Shown: positions 1 to 6,950 of the stretch, piece by piece | How positions within the stretch are numbered: the first letter of the stretch is position 1 | Layout of the letters: each line of letters starts with the position of its first letter | From: Pseudomonadota bacterium | GTDB taxonomy: Bacteria; Pseudomonadota; Alphaproteobacteria; Caulobacterales; Caulobacteraceae | Length of the DNA stretch: 7,522 nucleotides | Reading direction: 5' to 3' | NCBI GenBank assembly: GCA_023409795.1 | Contig: JAEYQX010000227.1 | Span: 1 to 7,522 of the forward strand | Notes under the pieces: generated by a model | What the model saw: only the letters and a program-made list of their open reading frames with translations | Database searches by the model: none | What the model was told of the DNA's origin: nothing | Translations under genes and position numbers: made by a program

Positions 1-1790
1 ACCGCATGAAGGCCCTGATCGAGGGGCTGGTGGCCCGCACCGACCTGGCCCCTGGCTCGGACGAGCTGAAGATCGCCGACGCCTACCGCTCCTATATGGA
101 TGAGGCCCGCATCGAGGCCCTGGACGCCCAGCCGCTGCAGCCCTACCTGGCCGCCATCCGTGCCGCTGACACCCACGAGAAGTTCGCGGTCCTGATGGGC
201 CAGACCCAGGGCAACCTGGGCTCGTCCTTCTTTGGCACCGGCATCTCCATCGACCAGAAGAACCCGACGCGCTACGTCGTCTCCCTGGGCCAGTCGGGCA
301 TCGGCATGCCCAACCGCGACTACTATCTGGACGCCCGCTTTGCGGACAAGAAGGACAAGTATCTGGTCTATATCGAGCGGATGCTGACCAATATCGGCTG
401 GGAACAGCCGGCCGAGGCTGCCGCCGCCATCCTGGCGCTGGAAACCCGCATCGCCGAGGCCCACTGGACCCCGGTCGAGAACCGCAATCGCGACAAGACC
501 TACAACCCCTATACCCTCCAGACCCTGGCCGCCGAGGCTCCGGGCTTTGACTGGAACGGCTACTTCGGGGCCATGGGCCTGGGCGATACCGAGCGCCTGA
601 TCGTGCGCCAGAACACGGCCATGCCCAAGATCGCCGCCATCTTTGCCGAGACGCCGATCGCCACTCTGCAGGCCTGGCAGGCCTTCCGCTCGACCGACGA
701 GGCCGCGCCGAACTTGTCCAAGCGCTTTGCCGATGCCCAGTGGGAGTTCCGTTCGCGCGACCTGTCGGGCCAGCCGGAGCAGCGCAGCCGCGAAAAGCGC
801 GCCATCAGCTTTGCCGAGGGCTCGCTGGGCGAGGCCGCCGGTCGACTGTATGTCGCCGACTACTTCCCGGCTGAATCCAAGGCCAAGATGGAAGAGCTGG
901 TCGCCAACCTGCGCCTGGCCCAGGCCGAGCGCATCGAGAACCTGACCTGGATGGGCCCCGAGACCAAGGCGGCCGCCCAGGACAAGCTGAACAAGTTCAC
1001 CGTCAAGATCGGCTATCCGGACAAGTGGCGCGACTATTCGGCCCTGGAAATCCGCGCCGACGACCTGTTCGGCAATGTGCAGCGCCGGGGCCAGTTCAAC
1101 TGGAACTATCAGCTGAGCCGCCTGGACAAGCCGGTCGACAAGACCGAGTGGGGCATGACGCCGCAAACCGTCAACGCCTACTATAACTCGGCCAACAACG
1201 AGATCGTCTTCCCGGCCGCCATCCTGCAGCCGCCCTTCTTTGACCCGGATGCCGATCCGGCCGTCAACTATGGTGGCATCGGCGGCGTGATCGGCCACGA
1301 GATCGGCCATGGCTTCGACGACCAGGGCTCCAAGTCCGACGGCGACGGCGTGCTGCGCAACTGGTGGACCGACGAGGACAAGGCCAACTTCCAGGCCCTG
1401 ACCAAGCGCCTGGGTGAACAGTACAGCCAGTTCGAGCCGGTCGAGGGCCACCCGGTCCAGGGCGGCCTGACCATGGGCGAGAACATCGGTGACGCGGCGG
1501 GCACCGCCGTGGGCCTGGCCGCCTATCACCTGTCGCTAAAGGGCCAGCCGGCTCCGGTCATCGACGGGCTGACGGGTGACCAGCGCTTCTTCTACGGCTG
1601 GGCCCAGGTCTGGCAGTCGAAGTATCGCCTGGAAGCCCTGATCAATCAGATCGCGACCGACCCGCACAGCCCGGCCGAGTTCCGCGTGATCGGCCCGGTG
1701 CGCAACATCGACGCCTGGTATGACGCCTTCGAGGTCAAGGAAGGCGACAAGTACTACCTGGCCCCCGAGGACCGCGTTCGCCTCTGGTAG
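1..1790 (+). CDS. M13 family zinc metallopeptidase (neprilysin/PepO-like), 5' end outside the window
   Basis: C-terminal part of a secreted or periplasmic-type M13 endopeptidase, a family that cleaves peptides with a single zinc ion. Residues are numbered from the ATG at position 6, which is probably internal: the frame is open to the window edge and M13 proteins usually have about 650-700 residues, against 594 here. The signal peptide and first part of the N-terminal domain would lie to the left. The substrate-binding NAYYN motif is at 390-394. The zinc site HEIGH is at 431-435 (H431 and H435 bind zinc, E432 is catalytic). ENIGD is at 492-496, with E492 the third zinc ligand and D496 supporting the site. 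The protein ends in the family-typical hydrophobic W594. All active-site residues are present, so the enzyme should be functional. An intrinsic terminator follows 26 bp after the stop. The physiological substrate cannot be told from sequence. Confidence 0.95.
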   Translation, partial: RMKALIEGLVARTDLAPGSDELKIADAYRSYMDEARIEALDAQPLQPYLAAIRAADTHEKFAVLMGQTQGNLGSSFFGTGISIDQKNPTRYVVSLGQSGIGMPNRDYYLDARFADKKDKYLVYIERMLTNIGWEQPAEAAAAILALETRIAEAHWTPVENRNRDKTYNPYTLQTLAAEAPGFDWNGYFGAMGLGDTERLIVRQNTAMPKIAAIFAETPIATLQAWQAFRSTDEAAPNLSKRFADAQWEFRSRDLSGQPEQRSREKRAISFAEGSLGEAAGRLYVADYFPAESKAKMEELVANLRLAQAERIENLTWMGPETKAAAQDKLNKFTVKIGYPDKWRDYSALEIRADDLFGNVQRRGQFNWNYQLSRLDKPVDKTEWGMTPQTVNAYYNSANNEIVFPAAILQPPFFDPDADPAVNYGGIGGVIGHEIGHGFDDQGSKSDGDGVLRNWWTDEDKANFQALTKRLGEQYSQFEPVEGHPVQGGLTMGENIGDAAGTAVGLAAYHLSLKGQPAPVIDGLTGDQRFFYGWAQVWQSKYRLEALINQIATDPHSPAEFRVIGPVRNIDAWYDAFEVKEGDKYYLAPEDRVRLW

Positions 1791-1816
1791 GTGCCGCATC
1801 GGCTAGATGTCGAGAA

Positions 1817-1847
1817 GGGCCGGAGCCGCGAGGTTCCGGCCCTTTTT
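1817..1847 (+). terminator. Intrinsic terminator of the M13 peptidase gene
   Basis: An 11-bp stem (1817-1827 with 1832-1842, one G-T wobble) encloses the GNRA-type tetraloop GCGA and is followed directly by five T (1843-1847). It starts 26 bp after the peptidase stop codon and points the same way, so it should end that transcript. Confidence 0.9.
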
Positions 1848-1932
1848 CATGGCCGGGACCGGACGCCCTGAAACTCGAATATCTTTCGATCAGCTGCAGG
1901 GCGGTCAGGCCCGGCGTTGGCATCCAGGCATG

Positions 1933-1970
1933 AAAAAGCCCGCTGCGGGGGATACATCGCAGCGGGCTTT
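1933..1970 (-). terminator. Intrinsic terminator downstream of hisS and the RNA candidate
   Basis: A perfect 13-bp stem (1935-1947 with 1958-1970) has a 10-nt loop. On the minus strand it runs into five T (1933-1937 read in reverse). On the plus strand only three T follow before the run breaks, so the main direction is minus. It lies about 195 bp beyond the hisS stop and would end hisS read-through or the candidate small RNA. Confidence 0.75.
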
Positions 1971-2075
1971 ATCGCTCTTATATGAGCGGACGTTTCCTTC
2001 CCGAAACGCCTTCAAGAATATCGCTGCAGTTCGCTGCGGCGTCCCTTGAGTGAGGCCAAATGACGCGATCTGGCC
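1933..2075 (-). ncRNA. Candidate structured small RNA or structured hisS 3' UTR
   Basis: Nearly every base lies in a hairpin. In minus-strand order: 2054-2075 (8-bp stem, 6-nt loop); 2022-2041 (8-bp stem, 4-nt loop), with CTTGA 2045-2049 able to pair with TCAAG 2012-2016 around it; 1989-2010 (8-bp stem, 6-nt loop); 1973-1988 (5-bp stem, 6-nt loop); 1935-1970 (13-bp stem, 10-nt loop) followed by five U on the minus strand. In two stems (1989-2010 and 2054-2075) the imperfect pair is G-U on the minus strand but A-C on the plus strand, favouring a minus-strand RNA. The stem at 2022-2041 does the opposite and has a UUCG loop on the plus strand, so the strand is not settled. No strong promoter is visible upstream, so it may be a processed or co-transcribed tail of hisS. 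I cannot match it to a known RNA family. Confidence 0.4.
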
Positions 2076-2165
2076 GGGCAAGTCAATCGACCCTAAAGCG
2101 CCCTTACGTCACTTTTGTAGGTGATCAACGATAAGTCAGGCGAATTGCGCCAAATTAATCGAAGC

Positions 2166-3659
2166 TTATTCGATAATGGATTTCAGGGCGCTGACCAGGG
2201 CGTCGCGCGCCACGGTCTGCTGGCCGGGACGTTCCGCCTTCCAGGCCTCGTTGTCGGCAATGGCTGCGGCGCGGGCGCGACCGGCGTCCAGATCCTTGAT
2301 GGTGACCTGGTCGGCCGCGATCTCGTCGCCACCCAGGATGACCACGGCGGGAGCATTGCGGCGGTCGGCATACTTCATCTGGGCCTTCATGCCCGCGCGC
2401 CCCAGGTAGAGCTCGGCGGCGATCCCCGCCTGGCGCAGCTCGGAGACGGTATCGAGATAGTGCTGCATATCGTCCTCGGAGAAGACGATGACCACCACCG
2501 GGCCACGGGTCCGGGCCTGGTCCGACTGGCCCGCCGCGCGCAGGGCCGAGGCCAGGCGCGACACGCCGAACGAGAAGCCCGTCGCCGGAATGGTCTGGCC
2601 GGTAAAGCGGGCCACCAGGTCGTCATAGCGGCCGCCGCCCCCGATCGAGCCATAGCGCACCGGGCGGCCCTTCTCGTCGCGGGTCTCCATCAGCAGTTCG
2701 GCCTCGAACACCGTGCCGGTGTAATATTCCAGCCCGCGCACGATGGTGGGGTCAAAGACGACCGCCGACTGGCTGACGCCCATCGAGGTCAGGGCGCGGT
2801 CGATGGCCGACAGCTCCTTGAGGGCGGCCTCGCCGGCAGCACCCAGGCTGGCCCCGACGCTGGCGATGGCGTCCAGCACCTGGCTGCGGCTGGCGTCGGC
2901 CTGGGAGGACGAAGCCAGGAAGGCCTCGATGGCCGAGATCAGCGGGGCGGGCAGATTGGCCCCCTTGGTATAGTCGCCCGAGTCGTCCAGACGGCCTTCG
3001 CCCAGCAGCAGGCGCACGCCCTCGATACCCAGGCGGTCAAACTTGTCGACGGCGCGCAGGGCGGTCAGGCGCTGGTTGGTGTCGGTCAGGCCGCCGGCGT
3101 CAAACAGGCCGTCGAACAGCTTGCGGTTCGAGACGCGGATCACCGCCTGGTCGGGCGTCAGGCCGGTAGCCAGCAAACCTTCGACGCCCATGGCCAGGAT
3201 CTCGGCATCGGCCTCGGGCCGGTCAGAGCCGACGGTGTCGGCGTCGCACTGCCAGAACTGGCGCAGTCGGCCCGGGCCCGGCTTTTCGTTGCGCCAGACC
3301 GGACCATAGGCATAGCGGCGATAGGGCTTTGGCAGGGTCTCCCAGTTCTGGGCGGCAAAGCGCGCCAGGGGGGCAGTGTGGTCATAGCGCAGGGCCATCC
3401 ACTCGCCCGGCTCGTCCGATCCGGCATCGTCCTGAAGCGCAAAGACGCCCTCGTTCGGGCGGTCGGCGTCGGGCAGGAACTTGCCCAGGGCATCGGCATA
3501 TTCAAAGGCCGGGGTTTCCAGCGCCTCAAAGCCCCAGCGCTCATAGACCTCGGACACGCGCGCGACGATGCGGCGCTCGGCCAGCAGGTCATGGCCGCGG
3601 CGATCAACAAAACCGCGAGGAGAACGGGCTTCGGGGCGGATGGGGGCTTGGTCGGTCAT
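2166..3659 (-). CDS. hisS: Histidine--tRNA ligase, alphaproteobacterial type
   Basis: Cytoplasmic class II synthetase that charges tRNA-His with histidine using ATP; 497 residues. The catalytic core spans about 10-370. Motif 2 lies around 113-136, with R123 in WRNEKPGPGR and then F135. The histidine-binding loop is VRGLEYYTG at 307-315, a glycine-rich GGGGRYDD stretch lies at 340-347, and motif 3 is GFSFGVSRL at 361-369. A Rossmann-like anticodon-binding domain follows from about 386, with a short helical tail. Several canonical bacterial residues differ: RYDHTAPLAR (91-100) stands where most bacteria have a R-P-E-G-T type segment, and motif 3 has S367 where glutamate is usual. This fits the divergent alphaproteobacterial HisRS, known to go with tRNA-His lacking the extra G at -1. 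It is too complete to be the paralogue HisZ. The ATG has an in-frame TAA 9 nt upstream and no Shine-Dalgarno sequence. Confidence 0.96.
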   Translation of the reverse strand: MTDQAPIRPEARSPRGFVDRRGHDLLAERRIVARVSEVYERWGFEALETPAFEYADALGKFLPDADRPNEGVFALQDDAGSDEPGEWMALRYDHTAPLARFAAQNWETLPKPYRRYAYGPVWRNEKPGPGRLRQFWQCDADTVGSDRPEADAEILAMGVEGLLATGLTPDQAVIRVSNRKLFDGLFDAGGLTDTNQRLTALRAVDKFDRLGIEGVRLLLGEGRLDDSGDYTKGANLPAPLISAIEAFLASSSQADASRSQVLDAIASVGASLGAAGEAALKELSAIDRALTSMGVSQSAVVFDPTIVRGLEYYTGTVFEAELLMETRDEKGRPVRYGSIGGGGRYDDLVARFTGQTIPATGFSFGVSRLASALRAAGQSDQARTRGPVVVIVFSEDDMQHYLDTVSELRQAGIAAELYLGRAGMKAQMKYADRRNAPAVVILGGDEIAADQVTIKDLDAGRARAAAIADNEAWKAERPGQQTVARDALVSALKSIIE

Positions 3660-3666
3660 GCGGGCG

Positions 3667-3694
3667 AGTTAAGCCATTGGCGGGGTCGCTGCAA
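3667..3694 (-). promoter_or_regulatory. Putative hisS promoter giving a leaderless mRNA
   Basis: On the minus strand, TTGCAG (3689-3694) and TTAACT (3667-3672) are 16 bp apart. Only 7 nt separate the -10-like box from the hisS ATG, so transcription would start at or next to the A of the start codon. This agrees with the missing Shine-Dalgarno. The boxes match consensus only partly. A 7-bp inverted repeat (CATTGGC 3675-3681, GCCAATG 3716-3722) overlaps the spacer and could be an operator or chance. Confidence 0.4.
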
Positions 3695-3730
3695 CTTCGC
3701 CCTTGGCCCGTCCTTGCCAATGCTGCCCGA

Positions 3731-4942
3731 TCAGGCCGTGCGGCGCAGCGGCAGGCGCTGGCCGTAGGTCAGGCAGCGCCAGACCCATTCCAGCGGCCCC
3801 ATGCGGAAGTGCCGCAGCCACAGCGGCGACCAGACCAGTTGCAGGGCCCAGACGGCGATGACGAACAGCCACTGGGCCGGATAGTCGACCTGGCCCATCA
3901 GGCGCGGCCCCCACGGCATGTAGAACAGGCTCGTCATGATCAGGGTCTGGCTCAGGTAGTTGGTAAAGGCCATCTGCCCGACCGGGGCCAGCAGCCGGCG
4001 CACCCAGCCCCCGCCATGGATGGTCAGCAGGACCAGGGCGCTGGCATAGGCCAGGCTGATGAGGATCGAATAGGCCAGGACCGCCATGGCCCAGCCCCGG
4101 GTCGCGTCCTCGGACGGGCCCGAGCCCAGCTCGATCCACTTCAGGACGCCCAGGACCACCAGGACGCCTGCGCCCAGGGCCATCAGGCCCAGGTAGGTCC
4201 GCAGCGGCAGGCGGCCGTGGAAGAAGCCCGCCTTGAACAGGCCAAGGCCCAGCAGCATCAGGGCGATGGTGGGGAAGACATAGGCCACCAGGCTGGCACC
4301 CTGGGCCAGGCCCCAGGTCTTGAGATTCTCGATCATCATGCCCGACCAGCCGCTCGTGTAGGCGGCGATGGCCTGGGCGACGGCATCCTCGGCGACCCCG
4401 GCGTCCATCGAGCCGAACAGATCGGGGTTGGAGGCCAGCATGATCAGGCTGGCCGCCTGGCTGGTGGCCAGGGCCAGGGTTACGCCGCCCCCGGTCAGGA
4501 TCAGCGTCCGTGCGCTCCAGTCGCGCATCAGCATCACGAACAGGCCGGACCAGGCATAGAGCAGCAGGATGTCGCCATACCAGAAGGCCGCCCCGTGCAG
4601 GATGCCGATCACCGCCAGCCAGAACAGGCGGCGACGCAGGAGCCGGCCGCGCCCGGCATCGCTGCGCGGCCCGCCGACCAGGAAGATCGACACGCCGAAC
4701 AGCATGGAGAACAGAGTCACGAACTTCTGCTGGAAGAAGACGTCCACCACCCATTGCGCCAGGTGGGCCCCCGGGGCGGTGGCAAAGCTGACCTGTGCGG
4801 GGGAAATCTCGGCCGCCAGGGGCAGGGCAAAGGCGACGATGTTGACGGCCAGGATGCCCAGGACCGCAGCCCCGCGCACGACATCAAGGGTCTGGATGCG
4901 CACGGCGGGGGCAGCCCCCGCTCGGGAAGTCACGTCAGTCAT
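3731..4942 (-). CDS. DUF418 / YeiB-family integral membrane protein
   Basis: A 403-residue polytopic inner-membrane protein of the DUF418 family; biochemical role unknown. About ten hydrophobic segments are visible, near residues 24-44, 66-90, 105-122, 124-140, 146-168, 214-236, 250-268, 285-307, 320-342 and 356-374. Family hallmarks are all present: an N-terminal R-x-x-x-LD-x-x-RG segment (16-24), QQKFVTLFSMLFG (71-83), the RRLFWL...HG...WYGD stretch (104-123), GQMAFTNYLSQT (322-333) and the C-terminal GPLEWVWRCLTYG (382-394). Length is normal for the family. The start is backed by AGGA at 4950-4953, 7 nt before the ATG. It sits 58 bp behind the small membrane protein gene on the same strand and 71 bp before hisS, with no terminator seen on either side, so it may share transcripts with both. 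Some relatives are suggested to act in transport or acyl transfer, but nothing here proves either. Confidence 0.92.
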   Translation of the reverse strand: MTDVTSRAGAAPAVRIQTLDVVRGAAVLGILAVNIVAFALPLAAEISPAQVSFATAPGAHLAQWVVDVFFQQKFVTLFSMLFGVSIFLVGGPRSDAGRGRLLRRRLFWLAVIGILHGAAFWYGDILLLYAWSGLFVMLMRDWSARTLILTGGGVTLALATSQAASLIMLASNPDLFGSMDAGVAEDAVAQAIAAYTSGWSGMMIENLKTWGLAQGASLVAYVFPTIALMLLGLGLFKAGFFHGRLPLRTYLGLMALGAGVLVVLGVLKWIELGSGPSEDATRGWAMAVLAYSILISLAYASALVLLTIHGGGWVRRLLAPVGQMAFTNYLSQTLIMTSLFYMPWGPRLMGQVDYPAQWLFVIAVWALQLVWSPLWLRHFRMGPLEWVWRCLTYGQRLPLRRTA

Positions 4943-5000
4943 CAGCCAATCCTGGGTCCAGCAAGGCCCAAGGGTGGCGGATCAGGCCGGCAACTTCACC

Positions 5001-5582
5001 TTAAAGCTCTGTAATCTGCGCCGCTTCGCCGGTGGGCATCAGGCCCAGGCGGTCCTTGACCTGCGGGGCCGGGCGGTAGGCGATGAAGGCCAGGCAGAAA
5101 CCGGCCCACAGGGCGTAGCTGACCCCGACCAGGATCGCCAGGGGCAGGCCCGCGACGCCAAAGATCAGCAGGGTCGTCTCCATGGCCCCGATCGCCTGGG
5201 CCAGGTTCTGGGAGGCAATGACCGCCAGCACCGTCAGCACCACGGCCGTCAGGGTCTGCAGGGCGGCCGCAACCAGGCCGCCAAAGGCGGTGATACGAAA
5301 GATAACGCCCAGCCGGGTCGAGGGCCGCCCGGTCAGCCGGTGGCTGCGGTTCAGGAGCCACAGTCCCAGTGGGACGGACAGCAGGCCTACCGCCAGGAGC
5401 AGGAGCCGCCAGTCGGTATCGACGCCCGAGGCCCAGTTGCGCGGCGGCCAGATGAACAGGGTCACCAGGGCCGGTGGCCAGGCGGCGGCGACCAGGGTGG
5501 CCAGCACGGCGGCCTGTCCCGAGCGGCGCGGCGCGACCCGCTTCAGGCCGGGCAGGTTGTCAAAGCGATCCAGGCCCAGCAT
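5001..5582 (-). CDS. Small integral membrane protein of unknown function
   Basis: I do not recognise the family. The 193-residue product has a short basic N terminus (about 1-22, with KRVAPRR at 14-20). Hydrophobic segments follow near 24-46, 58-78, 96-122 and 138-168; the last is long enough for one or two passes. The tail (about 170-193) is polar. This suggests an inner-membrane protein with four or five passes. No catalytic motif, cofactor site or lipobox is visible. Its ATG overlaps the stop of the upstream dehydrogenase gene in the arrangement TGATG, and no clear Shine-Dalgarno precedes it, so it is probably translated by re-initiation after the dehydrogenase. Codon use matches the neighbours and the frame is open throughout, so it looks like a real resident gene. 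Confidence 0.75.
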   Translation of the reverse strand: MLGLDRFDNLPGLKRVAPRRSGQAAVLATLVAAAWPPALVTLFIWPPRNWASGVDTDWRLLLLAVGLLSVPLGLWLLNRSHRLTGRPSTRLGVIFRITAFGGLVAAALQTLTAVVLTVLAVIASQNLAQAIGAMETTLLIFGVAGLPLAILVGVSYALWAGFCLAFIAYRPAPQVKDRLGLMPTGEAAQITEL

Positions 5583-6463
5583 CAGCGGGTCGGAACCGGG
5601 GTTTCGCCGGAATAGTCATAGAAGCCGCGGCCCGACTTGCGGCCCAGCCATCCGGCCTCGACATATTTCACCAGCAGCGGGCAGGGGCGATACTTGCTGT
5701 CCGCCAGCCCGTCATAGAGCACGTTCATGATGGCCAGGACCACGTCCAGCCCCATGAAGTCGGCCAGCTCCAGCGGCCCCATCGGGTGGTTGGCCCCCAG
5801 CCTCAGCGCCTTGTCGATCGAGGTGACGTTGCCGACCCCCTCGTAAAGGACATAGATGGCCTCGTTCATCATCGGCACCAGGATGCGGTTGACGATGAAG
5901 GCCGGGAAATCCTCGGCTTCGGTCGTGATCTTGCCCAGGCTCTCGGCGAAGGCGACGGCGCTTTCAAAGGTGGTGGCCGAGGTGGCGATGCCGCGCACAA
6001 GCTCGACCAGCTTCATCGTCGGGGCCGGCTTCATGAAGTGCAGGCCGATGAAGCGGTCCGGCCGGTCGGTGACCGAGGCCAGGCGGGTAATGGAGATCGA
6101 CGAGGTATTGCTGGCCAAAAGGGCGTCGGGGCCAAGGTGCTGGCCCAGTTCGCCAAAGATGGCCTTCTTGACGGCCTCGTCCTCGGACGCAGCCTCGATG
6201 ACCAGGTCGGCACCGGCCACGGCGGCCTTCAGGCTGGTGACCGGCTGGATGCGGGCCAGGGCCGCATCGGCCTCGGCCGCCGTCATCAGGCCACGGCCCG
6301 CCCGGCGCGCCAGGCTCGCTGCGATCTCGCCCTGGGCCAGCGGCATCCGCGCGGCGTCCAGGTCAAAGAGCTTCACCTCATAACCGCCGGTGGCAACGGT
6401 CTGGGCAATGCCCGAACCCATCTGTCCGGCACCAATGATGGCGACTGTCCTGATCGTGGTCAT
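5582..6463 (-). CDS. 3-hydroxybutyryl-CoA dehydrogenase (3-hydroxyacyl-CoA dehydrogenase family)
   Basis: Cytoplasmic NAD(P)-dependent enzyme interconverting 3-hydroxybutyryl-CoA (or similar short 3-hydroxyacyl-CoA) and acetoacetyl-CoA, in fatty-acid or butanoate metabolism. Length is 293 residues from the chosen ATG, normal for the stand-alone enzyme. The N-terminal Rossmann fold has GAGQMG at 11-16 and D34 at the end of the second strand. Catalytic residues are S121 in SNTSS, H142 in GLHF, E154 and N193 in FIVNR. The helical C-terminal domain carries NHPMGPLELADFMGLD and ends in a W-L-G-R-K-S-GRGFYDY segment typical of the family. A TTG eight codons upstream is also open, but the family starts close to TTIRTVAIIG, so the ATG at 6461-6463 is preferred. 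No Shine-Dalgarno precedes either start. It lies 130 bp after yggT and overlaps the next gene by one base. Usual names in relatives are hbd, paaH or fadB2; which is right cannot be told here. Confidence 0.94.
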   Translation of the reverse strand: MTTIRTVAIIGAGQMGSGIAQTVATGGYEVKLFDLDAARMPLAQGEIAASLARRAGRGLMTAAEADAALARIQPVTSLKAAVAGADLVIEAASEDEAVKKAIFGELGQHLGPDALLASNTSSISITRLASVTDRPDRFIGLHFMKPAPTMKLVELVRGIATSATTFESAVAFAESLGKITTEAEDFPAFIVNRILVPMMNEAIYVLYEGVGNVTSIDKALRLGANHPMGPLELADFMGLDVVLAIMNVLYDGLADSKYRPCPLLVKYVEAGWLGRKSGRGFYDYSGETPVPTR

Positions 6464-6480
6464 GAATATGCGCAAGCTGC

Positions 6481-6533
6481 GGTGCAACGGGCACCTGACC
6501 GCGGCACCTTAGGTGCCCTCCCGCACGGCGCAA
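6481..6533 (-). promoter_or_regulatory. Putative promoter with palindromic operator for the dehydrogenase gene
   Basis: Four GGTGC/GCACC half-sites lie within 37 bp: GGTGC 6481-6485, GCACC 6491-6495, and the palindrome GGCACCTTAGGTGCC at 6503-6517 (7-bp arms around one T). On the minus strand a TTGCGC (6528-6533) and TAAGGT (6506-6511) spaced by 16 bp form a weak promoter whose -10 box lies inside the palindrome. A dimeric repressor bound there would block transcription. No run of U follows on the minus strand, so it is not an ordinary terminator of yggT. The regulator is unknown. Confidence 0.45.
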
Positions 6534-6593
6534 GAGACTCCATGCAAGGACCTGTCGATTCCTGCGCCCGTGATGCCGGCAGGTTGCCGTGCC

Positions 6594-6923
6594 TCAGTAG
6601 GCCCCGACCAGGCGCAGGGCCGCCAGGTGCGCCGGCGGCAGCAGGTAGCCCAGGACGCCCTGGATGATCAGCAGGGCCACGATCGGCGACAGGTCGATGC
6701 CGCCCAGCGGCGGGATGATCCGGCGCAGCGGGGCCATGAAGGGGCTGGTGAACCGCTCCAGGAACTCGGCCACCTGGGCCACGAAGCGGTTGCGATAATT
6801 GACCACGTCAAAGGCGAACAGCCAGCTCAGGATCGCATTGGCGAAGATGGCGAACATCAGGAGCTTGAGCAGCGTCCTGACCACAAAAAACAGAAAGCCA
6901 ATAAGGCCGACGGCCATTTCCAT
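6594..6923 (-). CDS. yggT: YggT family membrane protein
   Basis: A 109-residue inner-membrane protein with a single YggT (CCB3/YlmG) domain, a family linked to membrane and division-related functions in bacteria and plastids but without a defined biochemical activity. Two hydrophobic regions are seen (about 5-38 and 79-96). The family signature between them is clear: ILSW at 31-34, then TSPFMAPLRRIIPPLGGIDLSP at 59-80. Some bacteria have a double-domain version; this is the single one. The start is supported by AAGGGA (6933-6938) with 9 nt before the ATG and by a good promoter just upstream. The neighbour often found behind yggT (the DUF167 protein YggU) is absent; the next gene is the dehydrogenase 130 bp away. 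Confidence 0.93.
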   Translation of the reverse strand: MEMAVGLIGFLFFVVRTLLKLLMFAIFANAILSWLFAFDVVNYRNRFVAQVAEFLERFTSPFMAPLRRIIPPLGGIDLSPIVALLIIQGVLGYLLPPAHLAALRLVGAY

Positions 6924-6950
6924 CGCGTGTAATCCCTTGAAACCTGCCCG

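Larger units (their letters stand above)
1791..2165. other. 375-bp intergenic region between convergent genes
   Basis: No protein-coding gene is supported here. The left part holds the peptidase terminator (1817-1847). Positions 1848-1932 show nothing I can assign. Positions 1933-2075 are a run of hairpins ending in a minus-strand terminator (see the RNA candidate). Positions 2076-2165, just behind the hisS stop, are less GC-rich and carry no structure or convincing promoter that I could find. Confidence 0.7.

Noticed and set aside
1735..1923. Minus-strand open frame of 62 codons behind the peptidase
   Set aside because: It runs through the peptidase terminator into the peptidase gene and lacks a ribosome binding site or recognisable motif.
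2121..3767. Plus-strand open frame of 548 codons opposite hisS
   Set aside because: A mirror frame caused by high third-position GC in hisS. Its translation is low-complexity (G, A, Q, R, H rich) with no family motifs, while hisS is unmistakable.
3669..4754. Minus-strand open frame of 361 codons in another frame of the DUF418 gene
   Set aside because: It overlaps the clear DUF418 frame and gives a P/G/R-rich product without hydrophobic segments or motifs.
3329..5014. Plus-strand open frame of 561 codons opposite DUF418
   Set aside because: Translation is rich in Q, G, R, P and H, typical of a shadow frame in GC-rich DNA, and it runs across two minus-strand genes and their gap.
6461..6487. 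Upstream TTG start adding eight residues to the dehydrogenase
   Set aside because: The added residues are not part of the conserved enzyme, no Shine-Dalgarno precedes the TTG, and it would bring the start into the putative operator region.
5474..6667. Plus-strand open frame of 397 codons opposite the dehydrogenase
   Set aside because: Antisense shadow of a gene whose catalytic residues are all intact on the other strand.
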